A DNA stretch of 64,000 nucleotides from positions 21,539-85,538 of the forward strand of contig JAURNV010000016.1 of the NCBI GenBank assembly GCA_030830005.1. Direction: 5' to 3'. Position numbers and translations under genes: made by a program. The notes under the pieces are model-generated. The model was given only the letters and a program-made list of their open reading frames with translations, did not search any database and was not told where the DNA came from. This stretch comes from Flavobacteriaceae bacterium (GTDB lineage Bacteria > Bacteroidota > Bacteroidia > Flavobacteriales > Flavobacteriaceae). Shown here piece by piece: positions 43,801 through 52,740 of the stretch. Numbering within the stretch: the stretch's first letter is position 1; every line of letters starts with the position of its first letter.

Positions 43801-44213
43801 CCCATTTTTTTGGTCAAATCGTTCCACACATCCGTGTAGCGCATAACTGCTTTTTGACATGCTTTGTTGTAATCGGATACACTTATCGATTTTCCAATAT
43901 CTTCTTTAGTAATTCCTAGTTCTTTCTCCACGCCCAATTCTACAGGTAGTCCATGCGTGTCCCATCCTGCTTTGCGTTTAACCTGAAACCCTTGTTGGGT
44001 TTTGTAACGACAAAAGATGTCCTTTAATGCTCGCGCTAAAACATGGTGAATTCCTGGCAACCCATTTGCAGAAGGCGGACCTTCAAAAAAAACAAATGGT
44101 TGGCTCCCTTCACGAGCGTCAACACTTGCCTCAAAAATGAGATGTTTATCCCAAAATGAAGCGATGTCTTCAGCTGTTGCTGCTAAATCAAGATGTGAGT
44201 AGTTAGGAAACAC
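40812..44213 (-). CDS. ileS: Isoleucyl-tRNA synthetase
   Basis: EGPPSANGLPGIHHVLARALKDIFCRYKTQQGFQVKRKAGWDTHGLPVEL; KMSKRLGNAVDP. Confidence 0.98.
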   Translation of the reverse strand: MFPNYSHLDLAATAEDIASFWDKHLIFEASVDAREGSQPFVFFEGPPSANGLPGIHHVLARALKDIFCRYKTQQGFQVKRKAGWDTHGLPVELGVEKELGITKEDIGKSISVSDYNKACQKAVMRYTDVWNDLTKKMGYWVDMDDPYITYTSKYMESVWWLLASLYNKGLVYKGYTIQPYSPMAGTGLSSHELNQPGCYRDVSDTSVTAQFKAVDASLPKALRGSLPLHLLAWTTTPWTLPSNTALTVGLKIRYAIIQTFNQYTHEPIRVLLAEKLITKQFGKNYKQVTSQKKMDAYTEAEKIIPYWIEQYVAGTDLVGIHYEQLWNESPLPYQNPENAFRVISGDFVTTDDGTGIVHTAPTFGADDAKVAKEASPPVPPLLILDENENPVPLVDLQGKFRPEVGGLDGKYVKNDYYAKGEAPEKSVDVEIAIRLKQENKAFKVEKYVHSYPHCWRTDAPVLYYPLDSWFIKVQEHKERMVELNQTIQWKPAKTGEGRFGNWLANANDWNLSRSRFWGIPLPIWRTTEGDETRVIGSIEALRDAVEEAVSAGLMIKNPLKDFVSNDMSERNYGRVDLHKDTVDEIVLLSHSGKPMYREEDLIDVWFDSGAMPYAQWHYPFENKEKIDNRTAFPADYIAEGVDQTRGWFYTLHAISTLVFDSVAYKNVVSNGLVLDKNGQKMSKRLGNAVDPFETLKTYGADATRWYMISNANPWDNLKFDAEGIEEVRRKFFGTLYNTYSFFSLYANIDGFTYSEDEIPLKQRPEIDQWILSELHSLIQKTTTHFDAYEPTRACRAISHFVTEDLSNWYVRLCRRRFWKGTYEQDKIAAYQTLYECLISVAKMMASVAPFYADRLYQDLNGITKKETFSSVHLAFYPKAEVACINPELEQKMQRAQKITSLVLSLRKREKIKVRQPLQRIMIPVLYKAERQQVEAVAAIIAAEVNVKEVELLDDTSSILVKEVKPNFKTLGPRFGKDMKFVVQAIQGLSDNQVQELEQKGTLPLEINNKNVILEANDVIISSKDVAGWLVASEQGITVALDIQMNESLRLEGMARELVNRLQNIRKDLGFEVTDTIEVILDESEELIAVLNKNKAYIQHEILATSIRVAKNISNDATELSFDSLQTKVEMIKT

Positions 44214-44289
44214 CCTTTTTCACTAAAAATTATGCATGCGAAAGTAACCAATTTAGCTCAAAATATTGTGTTGGTCCTTTGATGAATCG

Positions 44290-46743
44290 TTATAAGATAT
44301 AGCGTAATGCCAACTTTACACTTCTTCCAGGGGCTGAAATACCGGAAGCAAATTCCCTATAATGTGTATCCCATATATTGAAAATTCCCCCCGAAAAGGA
44401 TGTCCTTTTGTTAAAAGGATAAGAAAATTGCAAATCCCAACGATGCCAAGCAGGTGAGCCTGCAAAAGTCCCGTCGTTTAATAATGGTGTTTCTTCCAAT
44501 CCGTCTTCGTCCCATGGGCTATACCGCTCAGGTGACTTAGCCTGCGCGTGATGCCACTGTAGCGACACTTCGCCCTTTGGGAGGTTCCAGCGGAGTTTTT
44601 GATTAACAAAAAGTGGGCTTATAGAGGGCAAATTACCGCTTGTTTCATTTCCATAGCCTCTGGTTAGCGTAACCGCAGCGCGATATGCTATTTTGGGGGT
44701 AATCTGCCACTTTCCTTGACCACTAAAGCCATAAACACGAACGGTTCCTACATTGATATTAGCAATGGTGCTTACCTCTTCCCCTGAGTACATAATTGTA
44801 GACGAGTCCATGGTTGATCCATCAAACTTAATCTTGTAGGGTCCACGAGCGATATAATTCTGTACAATGGCATAATACCCATTAAATTCAACAAAAGACC
44901 CATCGCTCCATTTTTTGTCTAGACCAACATCGGCGCTGTAAATAGATTCAGGCTTTAGCCATAAGTTAGGAACGCTTAATTTACCATTATTTTCACGTGT
45001 TTTCCCCAAATCGTCAATATTTGGAGCCCTAAATCCTGTTGAAAGTAATGCCTTTAGTTGCCACGTTGGGCTTGGTTTATAACTGTACCCAATAGTGCCA
45101 TTTGAAGATTGATATTTTTGATAAGCCCTTGCCAAACGAGCGTCTATAAGTGCTTGTTCTGTCCAGGCGGCATCAAGTTCTGTAATAGTATGGCGAGCAC
45201 CAAGGGTCAATGTGCTTTTTGGGGTTAGGTCATGGCGATAATCCACATAAGTAGCAAAGGTTGTATATGTGCTTTTATCGCTAGGATAACGCGTAGGAAT
45301 TGGCGTTTTTTCTTGTAATCCCGCTATTATATTCCCTTGAAGTATTAACTCCTGAGCATACGCTTCAGAATGTACGCCGTTTTGGGCAAATTCAAGCCCG
45401 TATGAAAAATTTTTTCCTTCTTTTGTTTTTGTCTTAAAGTCTGCATTAAGACTAAACACTGTCAATTTTTCTATTTGTGTTTCTCGAGAAAGGCTAGAGA
45501 ACTTACGTTGAATTCTAGACTCTTCCAACAGCTGCAACGCAGCAATAATTTTCCCTGAATAGAGCCAAGAACGCTTGCCAAAAAAACTGATTTGAGGTGA
45601 AAAAAGTAATCTTTTTTGGGGGCCGTACTCCCAACGTGCAAACCGTAATGTGTTGTCCTTTGTTTCGGTAAGTTTATCAAAACGAGGGATATTCCCTGAC
45701 TTAGAGCCTTGAATGTTGACTGAATATTTTATTCCATTAGTCGTGTGATACACCCATTTTTGAAGAAGGTCAACTTGCTCATAGCCAGAATTCCTTTGTG
45801 AATCTTCATTGTTGTTTTTAGAAGGTAAGGGGTGATATTGAGTATTCGAGTTTTGAGAGTATGTAAATACCTTACCCCAGTTGTCGTATCCGTGAACGCG
45901 GCGTGCCCCCATGATGATGTCTCCAAAACGAGAATAAGAAATTTGCTGTAGCACTGCCCATTTGGGGGCGCTATATTCCATCGACATCGTCTGTTTTGAT
46001 GTGTTTTGAGTAAATGTGTAAGATGATGCCCCTGAAATAGTTACTTTTTTTTCTTGGTTTATAAGTGGTGTTTTTGTGTAAAAGTGGATTACTCCGCCCA
46101 AAGCATCAGAACCATATCCAACAGACGAAGGACCAAAAACAACTTCAGCCCTACTAAGGCTAAAAGGATCAACACTGATTGCATTATGTAGATGCCCGGA
46201 ACGAAAAATAGCATTGTTTAGTCGAACGCCATCTACAACCAAGAGAACTCGGTTGGCTTCAAATCCGCGTAACACCGGGCTTCCGCCGCCACCCTGAGAT
46301 TGTTGCACCCGTACTCCTGGAACTTCGCGAAGTAATGCTGTGGTGTTTTCTGGTTGGTATTTTTCTATTTGTTTTGAAGTTATAACCCCTATTTGCTGGG
46401 CTAAACGTTGTTTTTTTTCTGTTGATCGAGAAACGGAAAGCACTATTTCGCCAAGCTGTTCGGCGTCTGGTGTCATCCAAATAACCTGTTGTTGCTTAAT
46501 TTTTTTCTTAGCAACCCTCTGAGGGCTATAGCCCATATGTGTAAATGATAGTATCGCATTATGAGAGAAAATTTCAAGTTGTGCTTCCCCATTAAGATCA
46601 GTTGTAGTATAAAGGTCGTTTTCTTTGTCTAAAATGACAACACCCGCAAGTACTTCTTGAGTAAGAGCCTCCTTAATCACTATTGTTTGGGCATTCCCCC
46701 AATAAAGAGTAAAAAGCAGAATGCTACGTATTAAATACTTCAT
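44290..46743 (-). CDS. TonB-dependent outer-membrane receptor with CarboxypepD_reg-like N-terminus
   Basis: TTALLREVPGVRVQQSQGGGGSPVLRGFEANRVLLVVDGVRLNNAIFR plug; C-terminal barrel RSVKLALRYIL. Confidence 0.93.
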   Translation of the reverse strand: MKYLIRSILLFTLYWGNAQTIVIKEALTQEVLAGVVILDKENDLYTTTDLNGEAQLEIFSHNAILSFTHMGYSPQRVAKKKIKQQQVIWMTPDAEQLGEIVLSVSRSTEKKQRLAQQIGVITSKQIEKYQPENTTALLREVPGVRVQQSQGGGGSPVLRGFEANRVLLVVDGVRLNNAIFRSGHLHNAISVDPFSLSRAEVVFGPSSVGYGSDALGGVIHFYTKTPLINQEKKVTISGASSYTFTQNTSKQTMSMEYSAPKWAVLQQISYSRFGDIIMGARRVHGYDNWGKVFTYSQNSNTQYHPLPSKNNNEDSQRNSGYEQVDLLQKWVYHTTNGIKYSVNIQGSKSGNIPRFDKLTETKDNTLRFARWEYGPQKRLLFSPQISFFGKRSWLYSGKIIAALQLLEESRIQRKFSSLSRETQIEKLTVFSLNADFKTKTKEGKNFSYGLEFAQNGVHSEAYAQELILQGNIIAGLQEKTPIPTRYPSDKSTYTTFATYVDYRHDLTPKSTLTLGARHTITELDAAWTEQALIDARLARAYQKYQSSNGTIGYSYKPSPTWQLKALLSTGFRAPNIDDLGKTRENNGKLSVPNLWLKPESIYSADVGLDKKWSDGSFVEFNGYYAIVQNYIARGPYKIKFDGSTMDSSTIMYSGEEVSTIANINVGTVRVYGFSGQGKWQITPKIAYRAAVTLTRGYGNETSGNLPSISPLFVNQKLRWNLPKGEVSLQWHHAQAKSPERYSPWDEDGLEETPLLNDGTFAGSPAWHRWDLQFSYPFNKRTSFSGGIFNIWDTHYREFASGISAPGRSVKLALRYIL

Positions 46744-47449
46744 AAAGAATTTCTAGTGACTTTGGCTTTCGAAACGACTGAAGATGCAATTCATAGTAAC
46801 GCATGAGTAGCTCCAACAAACTTCTTCGTTGCTTGGCGGTAGCCAAAATCGTTTCCAATGTATCAAATTTCGTACCTAAAAAGGTTTTGAATAATAAAAT
46901 TTCATCGCCCGCCTCACATTTGTTATTGTTCAATTGGGTGCAAAACTGGCCGTTTTGGAGGTCAAAATAGGGGTTTTCTATGGCAGAAATATCAGGGTAA
47001 AACCCTAAATATTTTGTTAATTGAATAAGCATAAAAATATGGCCGTTAGCAACATAGCTGTGTGTTTCTATCCATGCAAGCGCATTTGACAAAAAGCTGT
47101 ACAGCGCATGATTTTGCTCTTCTTCTCTTAAAACCGATCGTAATACCTCCGCCAAAAACAAGCAAATACAGGACTTGTTAATGTCTGTTGAAATGGTCGT
47201 GTAAGGCGTGCTAATCTTGGCGGATTTGAGTACAGAAAGGCCATTGCGTTTTGGCGTTGATGCTATAATATCGAGTTGTGTAAGGGGCTGAAACATCCCC
47301 ATAGAAACGTTTTTGTTTCGTCTAGTTGATCGAACTCCTTTTACTACAAACGAACGAAGCCCAAACTCTAGGGTATAGGAGTGCAAAACAATACTCGATT
47401 CGCCGAACTTGGTAGTGTTAAGTACAATTCCTTGAATAGGTGGCTCCAT
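46724..47449 (-). CDS. recO: DNA repair protein RecO
   Basis: QGIVLNTTKFGESSIVLHSYTLEFGLRSFVVKGVR. Confidence 0.92.
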   Translation of the reverse strand: MEPPIQGIVLNTTKFGESSIVLHSYTLEFGLRSFVVKGVRSTRRNKNVSMGMFQPLTQLDIIASTPKRNGLSVLKSAKISTPYTTISTDINKSCICLFLAEVLRSVLREEEQNHALYSFLSNALAWIETHSYVANGHIFMLIQLTKYLGFYPDISAIENPYFDLQNGQFCTQLNNNKCEAGDEILLFKTFLGTKFDTLETILATAKQRRSLLELLMRYYELHLQSFRKPKSLEILYEVFNT

Positions 47450-49728
47450 TAATTAACAATCATGACTTTTTTAACCGCGCTTTCAACCCCGTCTTTGGAA
47501 GTAATAAAAATAAGATACACTCCCGAGCGTACGCGTTGCCCTGAAAAAGATTGTACATTCCAACTGATACTGCCCCCCTGGCTAGTAGTTTCATAAACAA
47601 GGTTTCCGGCAATATCTGTGATTTTAATACGTGCATCTTGCTTTAATCCACGAATAATCAAATTCCCTGCATATCCTGGCCTTACGGGGTTAGGGAAAAC
47701 AGTTGCTTCAGATAACCCTATAGATTCCGCATAAGCATTGCCTTGAAAAACTACCATCCCTTTTAATGTTCCCAAATAAACTTTGCCAGTACTGTTGTCA
47801 ATACCAATAGTTTTTACTGAAGATGTTGGTAGTGGACTATTTTCCTTAGTAAAATGGTGTAGAATTTCTGTCCCATTTGGGCTAAGCAAAAACACACCCG
47901 ATGAAGATGTGCTAACCCATTTTTGGTTGTTTGCGTCGACTTCAATATCGGTAATAAATTGTCCGCTTAAAAGCTCGCTTAGGTTGCCTCCGTCATCAAT
48001 GATAATTGGGCGCAGTTGGGCTTCTTCTTCAAAAAACCGGTTTGGCGCATACAAAACAGCAATCCCACTTCTTGTACCAACCCAAAGTCTGTTGTCTTTG
48101 TCTAATTTAATACTGCGAACATCATCGTTAGGGAGTCCCAGATCACCTCCCAAAAAGCGCTTCATTTTAGGAGGCGATTGGGAAATGTCTACTCCAATCA
48201 ATCCGCTTCTTGACCCTCCAAAAAAAAGTATTTTGTCATTATATAATTCCATATTGGAGTATCCTGCTTCTTTAGAATAATCTAATACTACTTCTGATAA
48301 ATCATACGAAGTCCATTGGCCTGAAGGGCTTCGTTTTTTAAGCCCTTTTTTTATATAAGTCGTTAACGACCAAAGGTTTTCATTATCATCAACAAGAGCG
48401 TCTCTGACGCGAATACTAACGTAATTAGGCCCTTCAAAAGAAATGCTCTCTAATCCGCTATTGGTTTGATTCCATAAGTCTACAGGCATGCCGTCTTCTA
48501 ATACTACAATTCCCCCATGAAAGGAACAAACGTAAAATGTACCTAATTCCAATGGATGGGCAACCACGCGTACAATGCTTTCTTTTCCATAAAGCTTCTC
48601 GTTATCAATATTGTTCCATTGCCCATTATAAACATGGCTTAGTCCATGGTTTTCTAATGGATAAGGATTGTAAAATGTTTCATAATCTCCATGTGCTATC
48701 CAGAGTTCATTGGACAAGGTTTCGATATCAAAAATACTGTTAACTAATGGTCCCTGAGGGCTTACGCTCTTATCATCCAAAGCAGAATATCGAATTAACC
48801 CTTCCGAAAATGTGCCAATCCAAAGCTCGTTATTTGCTTGCAAAGCAAACGCATAATTATTCGATTTTACCCCCTCAATGTCGCTTAATGTTTGGTTTCT
48901 TGAAAAGGATTTATTTATATCATAAATGCGATTAGAAACCGTAACAACAACTCCATCTTCATGCGGCATTATACTTCTCAGCACCCCCGGAAATTTTGCT
49001 TTTTGTTCTATAGCATTGCCCAGTTGAAAAAAAGAGATTTCGTTTCCTAAATCTTTTGCGCCATACAATGTGTTGTCTTGTTCCCAAAGGGCTTTCCAAC
49101 TTCCGCTTGAGATTTCAGTCCACGTGGAGGTCATTTGTATTTGTGGGTTATTTAGGGAAGTGCTATAAAGCCCTTCTGCTGTAGCGGCGTAAAGTTGATC
49201 CTCAAAAACAAATGCTTGATAGACGGTTATTCTATTTGTCGTTGTGCCAAAATAGTACGTATCGCCAAACTCCAGTGTTGAAGGGTTGACTGCAACAATT
49301 CCAAATCCTGTTGCTAAATAGGCTGTGTCGGCACTAATTTGGATGTGATAAATCTGCTTTTGGGCAGCGGTAATGATTTCATTTCGCTCAATAGCATTGT
49401 CAAGGGTTATTTTTTTTGTAGAGAGCTCTATTTGAGCTAAAAGTCCGTTCTCATGCCCTACAATAATATAGTTTTTAAATCCTGCCAGAGAGGAAATATT
49501 GTCTCCAGAAAGGCCGTCAACAGATGTTATGGTTTCCGCAGTATCTTGTGTTGTGTCATAAACAAACAATGCGTTCTCAGCGGCAACAACAATACTTTGG
49601 TCTAAAGCCACCCCTGTGCTCGTGTTATAGTAAGAATACATGGATTCCCACTGTTTATTTTGAGCAAAAAGAATTTGGGTGCAAATTAGAGCACAATAGC
49701 AGAATACACTACGAAGAACTGGCTTCAT
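47449..49728 (-). CDS. porZ: Beta-propeller protein, PorZ-like T9SS component
   Basis: N-terminal WESMYSYYNTSTGVALDQSIVVAAENALFVYDTTQ; two-component-propeller-like repeats; T9SS CTD-like C-terminus; TAATG overlap with recO. Confidence 0.8.
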   Translation of the reverse strand: MKPVLRSVFCYCALICTQILFAQNKQWESMYSYYNTSTGVALDQSIVVAAENALFVYDTTQDTAETITSVDGLSGDNISSLAGFKNYIIVGHENGLLAQIELSTKKITLDNAIERNEIITAAQKQIYHIQISADTAYLATGFGIVAVNPSTLEFGDTYYFGTTTNRITVYQAFVFEDQLYAATAEGLYSTSLNNPQIQMTSTWTEISSGSWKALWEQDNTLYGAKDLGNEISFFQLGNAIEQKAKFPGVLRSIMPHEDGVVVTVSNRIYDINKSFSRNQTLSDIEGVKSNNYAFALQANNELWIGTFSEGLIRYSALDDKSVSPQGPLVNSIFDIETLSNELWIAHGDYETFYNPYPLENHGLSHVYNGQWNNIDNEKLYGKESIVRVVAHPLELGTFYVCSFHGGIVVLEDGMPVDLWNQTNSGLESISFEGPNYVSIRVRDALVDDNENLWSLTTYIKKGLKKRSPSGQWTSYDLSEVVLDYSKEAGYSNMELYNDKILFFGGSRSGLIGVDISQSPPKMKRFLGGDLGLPNDDVRSIKLDKDNRLWVGTRSGIAVLYAPNRFFEEEAQLRPIIIDDGGNLSELLSGQFITDIEVDANNQKWVSTSSSGVFLLSPNGTEILHHFTKENSPLPTSSVKTIGIDNSTGKVYLGTLKGMVVFQGNAYAESIGLSEATVFPNPVRPGYAGNLIIRGLKQDARIKITDIAGNLVYETTSQGGSISWNVQSFSGQRVRSGVYLIFITSKDGVESAVKKVMIVN

Positions 49729-49763
49729 TATTAAAAAAACGAAAAATACGCTGTTGTGGTATA

Positions 49764-51107
49764 TTACACAACTCCTTGTGCTAACATCGCATCAGCAACT
49801 TTCACAAAGCCAGCTATATTGGCTCCTTTTTCATAGTTTATCGAACCGTCGTCTTGGGCGCCATAGGAAACACAAGCTTTGTGAATGTCTTTCATGATGT
49901 CTTGAAGGCGTTGATCTACTTCGTCGCGAGTCCAATTGTATCGCAATGAGTTTTGTGCCATTTCGAGTCCTGAAACCGCAACACCTCCTGCGTTTGATGC
50001 CTTACCTGGCGCATAAAGCACCTTGTTTGCATGAAGATGGGAAATTGCCTTGGGTGTAGAAGGCATATTTGCTCCCTCACTAATACAATAACACCCGTTA
50101 GAAACCAATGTTTTAGCATCTTTTTCGTCTAATTCGTTTTGGGTGGCACATGGCATCGCAATATCGCAGGGCACTGACCAAGGCTTTTCGCCTTTATGGA
50201 ATGTTGCTTTTGGATATTGTTTCACGTATTCGTGTATGCGTTGACGTTTTACATTTTTGAGCGTCATAACATATGCAAGTTTTTCGTCGTCTAATCCTTC
50301 AGGGTCGTGAATAAAACCGGATGAGTCCGATAGGGTAAGCACGGTAGCGCCCAATTGAATCGCTTTTTCAGCAGCGTATTGCGCCACATTTCCAGCGCCA
50401 GAAATCACTACTTTTTTACCCTCAAAACTTTCCGCTCTAGTTTGAAGCATATTTTGAGCAAAGTAAACTGCGCCATAACCAGTTGCTTCTGGGCGGATAA
50501 GTGATCCTCCCCAAGAAATTCCTTTCCCTGTCAAAACGCCTGTAAACTCATTTTTTAGCCTTTTATACTGTCCAAACATATATCCAATTTCACGCCCCCC
50601 TACGCCGATGTCTCCTGCTGGGATATCTCGGTTTGGACCAATATGACGGAACAATTCGGTCATAAAACTTTGGCAAAATCGCATGACTTCAGCATCGGAC
50701 TTGCCTTTTGGATTGAAGTCGGCGCCACCTTTTCCGCCTCCCATAGGAAGCGTGGTTAACGCATTTTTAAAAACTTGTTCAAAAGCCAAAAATTTTAGAA
50801 TGCTGAGGTTTACAGACTCGTGAAATCGAAGCCCTCCTTTGTAAGGGCCAATAGCGGAGTTCATTTCTATACGATAGCCGCGGTTTACTTGAATCTCGCC
50901 ACTATCATCAACCCAAGGCACACGAAACATCACCACGCGCTCGGGTTCAACCATTCGCATCAAAATATTTTTTCCGTGATATATGTCGTTTGCAACAATG
51001 TAAGGCAATACCGTTTGGGCTACTTCCGTTACGGCTTGCATAAACTCAGGCTCATGAGCGTTTCGGCTATTTACTTCCTCTAAAAAGCTATTGATAATTT
51101 GTTCCAT
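49764..51107 (-). CDS. gdhA: NADP-specific glutamate dehydrogenase
   Basis: GPYKGGLRFHESVNLSILKFLAFEQVFKNALTTLPMGGGKGG; GKGISWGGSLIRPEATGYG. Confidence 0.97.
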   Translation of the reverse strand: MEQIINSFLEEVNSRNAHEPEFMQAVTEVAQTVLPYIVANDIYHGKNILMRMVEPERVVMFRVPWVDDSGEIQVNRGYRIEMNSAIGPYKGGLRFHESVNLSILKFLAFEQVFKNALTTLPMGGGKGGADFNPKGKSDAEVMRFCQSFMTELFRHIGPNRDIPAGDIGVGGREIGYMFGQYKRLKNEFTGVLTGKGISWGGSLIRPEATGYGAVYFAQNMLQTRAESFEGKKVVISGAGNVAQYAAEKAIQLGATVLTLSDSSGFIHDPEGLDDEKLAYVMTLKNVKRQRIHEYVKQYPKATFHKGEKPWSVPCDIAMPCATQNELDEKDAKTLVSNGCYCISEGANMPSTPKAISHLHANKVLYAPGKASNAGGVAVSGLEMAQNSLRYNWTRDEVDQRLQDIMKDIHKACVSYGAQDDGSINYEKGANIAGFVKVADAMLAQGVV

Positions 51108-51149
51108 GGGATTCGAATTGCTACTCGAAATTACACTTTATTTTAAAAA

Positions 51150-52304
51150 CTAGCCCAATGCTTGTGCTAAGTCGGAAATTAAATCTTCACTGTCCTCAAT
51201 ACCAACGCTTAGGCGAATAAGCCCATCGGTAACCCCTGTTTTTTCACGTATTTCTTTTGGGATTGATGCATGGGTCATACTAGCAGGGTGTCCCGCAAGG
51301 CTTTCCACGCCTCCAAGTGATTCTGCAAGTGTAAATATCTTAAGGGCTGAAACAATAGCAACGGCTTTATCCAAGCTATTGTCTTTGTGTACAAAAGAAA
51401 TCATCCCTCCAAAATCATCCATCTGGGCTTTTGCGACTTCGTGGTTTGGATGGGTTTCAAAGCCAGGCCAATACACCTTTTCAACATCAGGATGCGATGT
51501 TAAATATTCTGCAACTGCTCGTCCGTTTTCACTATGTCGTTGCATTCGAACATGCAATGTTTTGATTCCGCGTAATACCAAAAATGCATCCATGGGCCCT
51601 GGTACACTACCGCTAGAGTTTTGAATAAATGCCAACCTTTCAACAAGGGCAGTGTCGTTAAGCGCCAACGCGCCCAAAACGACATCACTGTGTCCGCCAA
51701 GGTACTTTGTTGCCGAATGCATTACAATGTCTGCGCCGAGTTCTAAAGGGCGTTGCAAATAGGGCGAGGCGAAAGTATTGTCAACCGCTAACAATACGTT
51801 GTTTGCCTTAGCAATTAAGGACATTGCCTTAATGTCAATGATTTGCATTAGTGGGTTGGTTGGTGTTTCCACCCAAAGCAATTTGGTGTTTGCATTTACG
51901 TGCTTTTTCACTTCGTCTATGTCTCCCATAGGAACAAAATGAAAGGTAATCCCATAGGCTGCAAATACTTTGGTAAAAATACGATACGTCCCCCCATATA
52001 AATCGTTAGTTGAGATGACTTCGTCTCCAGGCTGTAAAAGTTTAATTACTGTATCAATTGCTGCCATGCCTGAAGCAAAAGCAAGTGCATAATTGCCGGA
52101 CTCTATACTTGCCAGAGATGCTTGAAGGGCCGTGCGGGTAGGGTTATGTGACCTACTGTATTCGTAGCCGAGGTGTTCGCCAGGCTTTGCTTGTGCATAG
52201 GTTGACGTAAAATAAACAGGAGGCATCACGGCGCCATAAGCTTTATCGGGATGTTGACCGCCGTGTATGGTTCTAGAATTGAATTTAAGTTTTTTAGGCG
52301 CCAT
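51150..52304 (-). CDS. Cystathionine gamma-synthase/lyase-type PLP enzyme
   Basis: TRTALQASLASIESGNYALAFASGMAAI; VMHSATKYLGGHSDVV; SLGGVESLAGHPASMTHASIP; ATG 52304 chosen. Confidence 0.94.
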   Translation of the reverse strand: MAPKKLKFNSRTIHGGQHPDKAYGAVMPPVYFTSTYAQAKPGEHLGYEYSRSHNPTRTALQASLASIESGNYALAFASGMAAIDTVIKLLQPGDEVISTNDLYGGTYRIFTKVFAAYGITFHFVPMGDIDEVKKHVNANTKLLWVETPTNPLMQIIDIKAMSLIAKANNVLLAVDNTFASPYLQRPLELGADIVMHSATKYLGGHSDVVLGALALNDTALVERLAFIQNSSGSVPGPMDAFLVLRGIKTLHVRMQRHSENGRAVAEYLTSHPDVEKVYWPGFETHPNHEVAKAQMDDFGGMISFVHKDNSLDKAVAIVSALKIFTLAESLGGVESLAGHPASMTHASIPKEIREKTGVTDGLIRLSVGIEDSEDLISDLAQALG

Positions 52305-52318
52305 GGCTTTCTTTTTGG

Positions 52319-52326
52319 CAAATGTA
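52319..52326 (-). promoter_or_regulatory. Candidate -7 element for the Cys/Met PLP enzyme gene
   Basis: Minus-strand TACATTTG (plus-strand CAAATGTA), 15 nt before ATG 52304; supports the downstream start. Confidence 0.4.
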
Positions 52327-52383
52327 TTTAAGTTTACCAAAAACACCTCGAATTCCCAATAATTTCCTAAACTTTGCAACACT

Positions 52384-52740
52384 ATGGAAAATACATTTCT
52401 TTACCTATCAACTTGTTCTACTTGTATTCGTATCATTAAGGAGTTGGGTATTGAAGGTGCGCATTTTTTACAGGACGTAAAGCAAAAAAAGGTGACCTCT
52501 CAACAATTAGCTTTCTTATATGAGGCCACAAAAAGCTACGAGGCGTTAATTAATAAGCGTGGTCGTGTGTTTGCTCAACTCAAAAACCAAGGCGCTGGGT
52601 TTACCGAAGAGGTTTATAAGCATTTGTTAAAAACGGAATATAGTTGTTTAAAGCGACCTATTCTTATTTGGAATAATGAGGTGTGCCTAGGCAATGCAAA
52701 GAAAACCGTAACAGAAATGCATAAAGCCATCTATGAATAA
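52384..52740 (+). CDS. ArsC/Spx-like thioredoxin-fold protein
   Basis: YLSTCSTCIRIIKELG CxxC at N-terminus; LINKRGRVFAQLK; LKRPILIWNNEVCLG. Confidence 0.82.
   Translation: MENTFLYLSTCSTCIRIIKELGIEGAHFLQDVKQKKVTSQQLAFLYEATKSYEALINKRGRVFAQLKNQGAGFTEEVYKHLLKTEYSCLKRPILIWNNEVCLGNAKKTVTEMHKAIYE

Noticed and set aside
47783-48280. 165-aa plus-strand ORF antisense to the porZ-like gene (similarly 28115-28594, 56059-56466, 30446-30853, 52909-53331)
   Set aside because: Each lies wholly opposite a well-recognised coding gene and its translation has no recognisable domain or normal composition; shadow ORFs.
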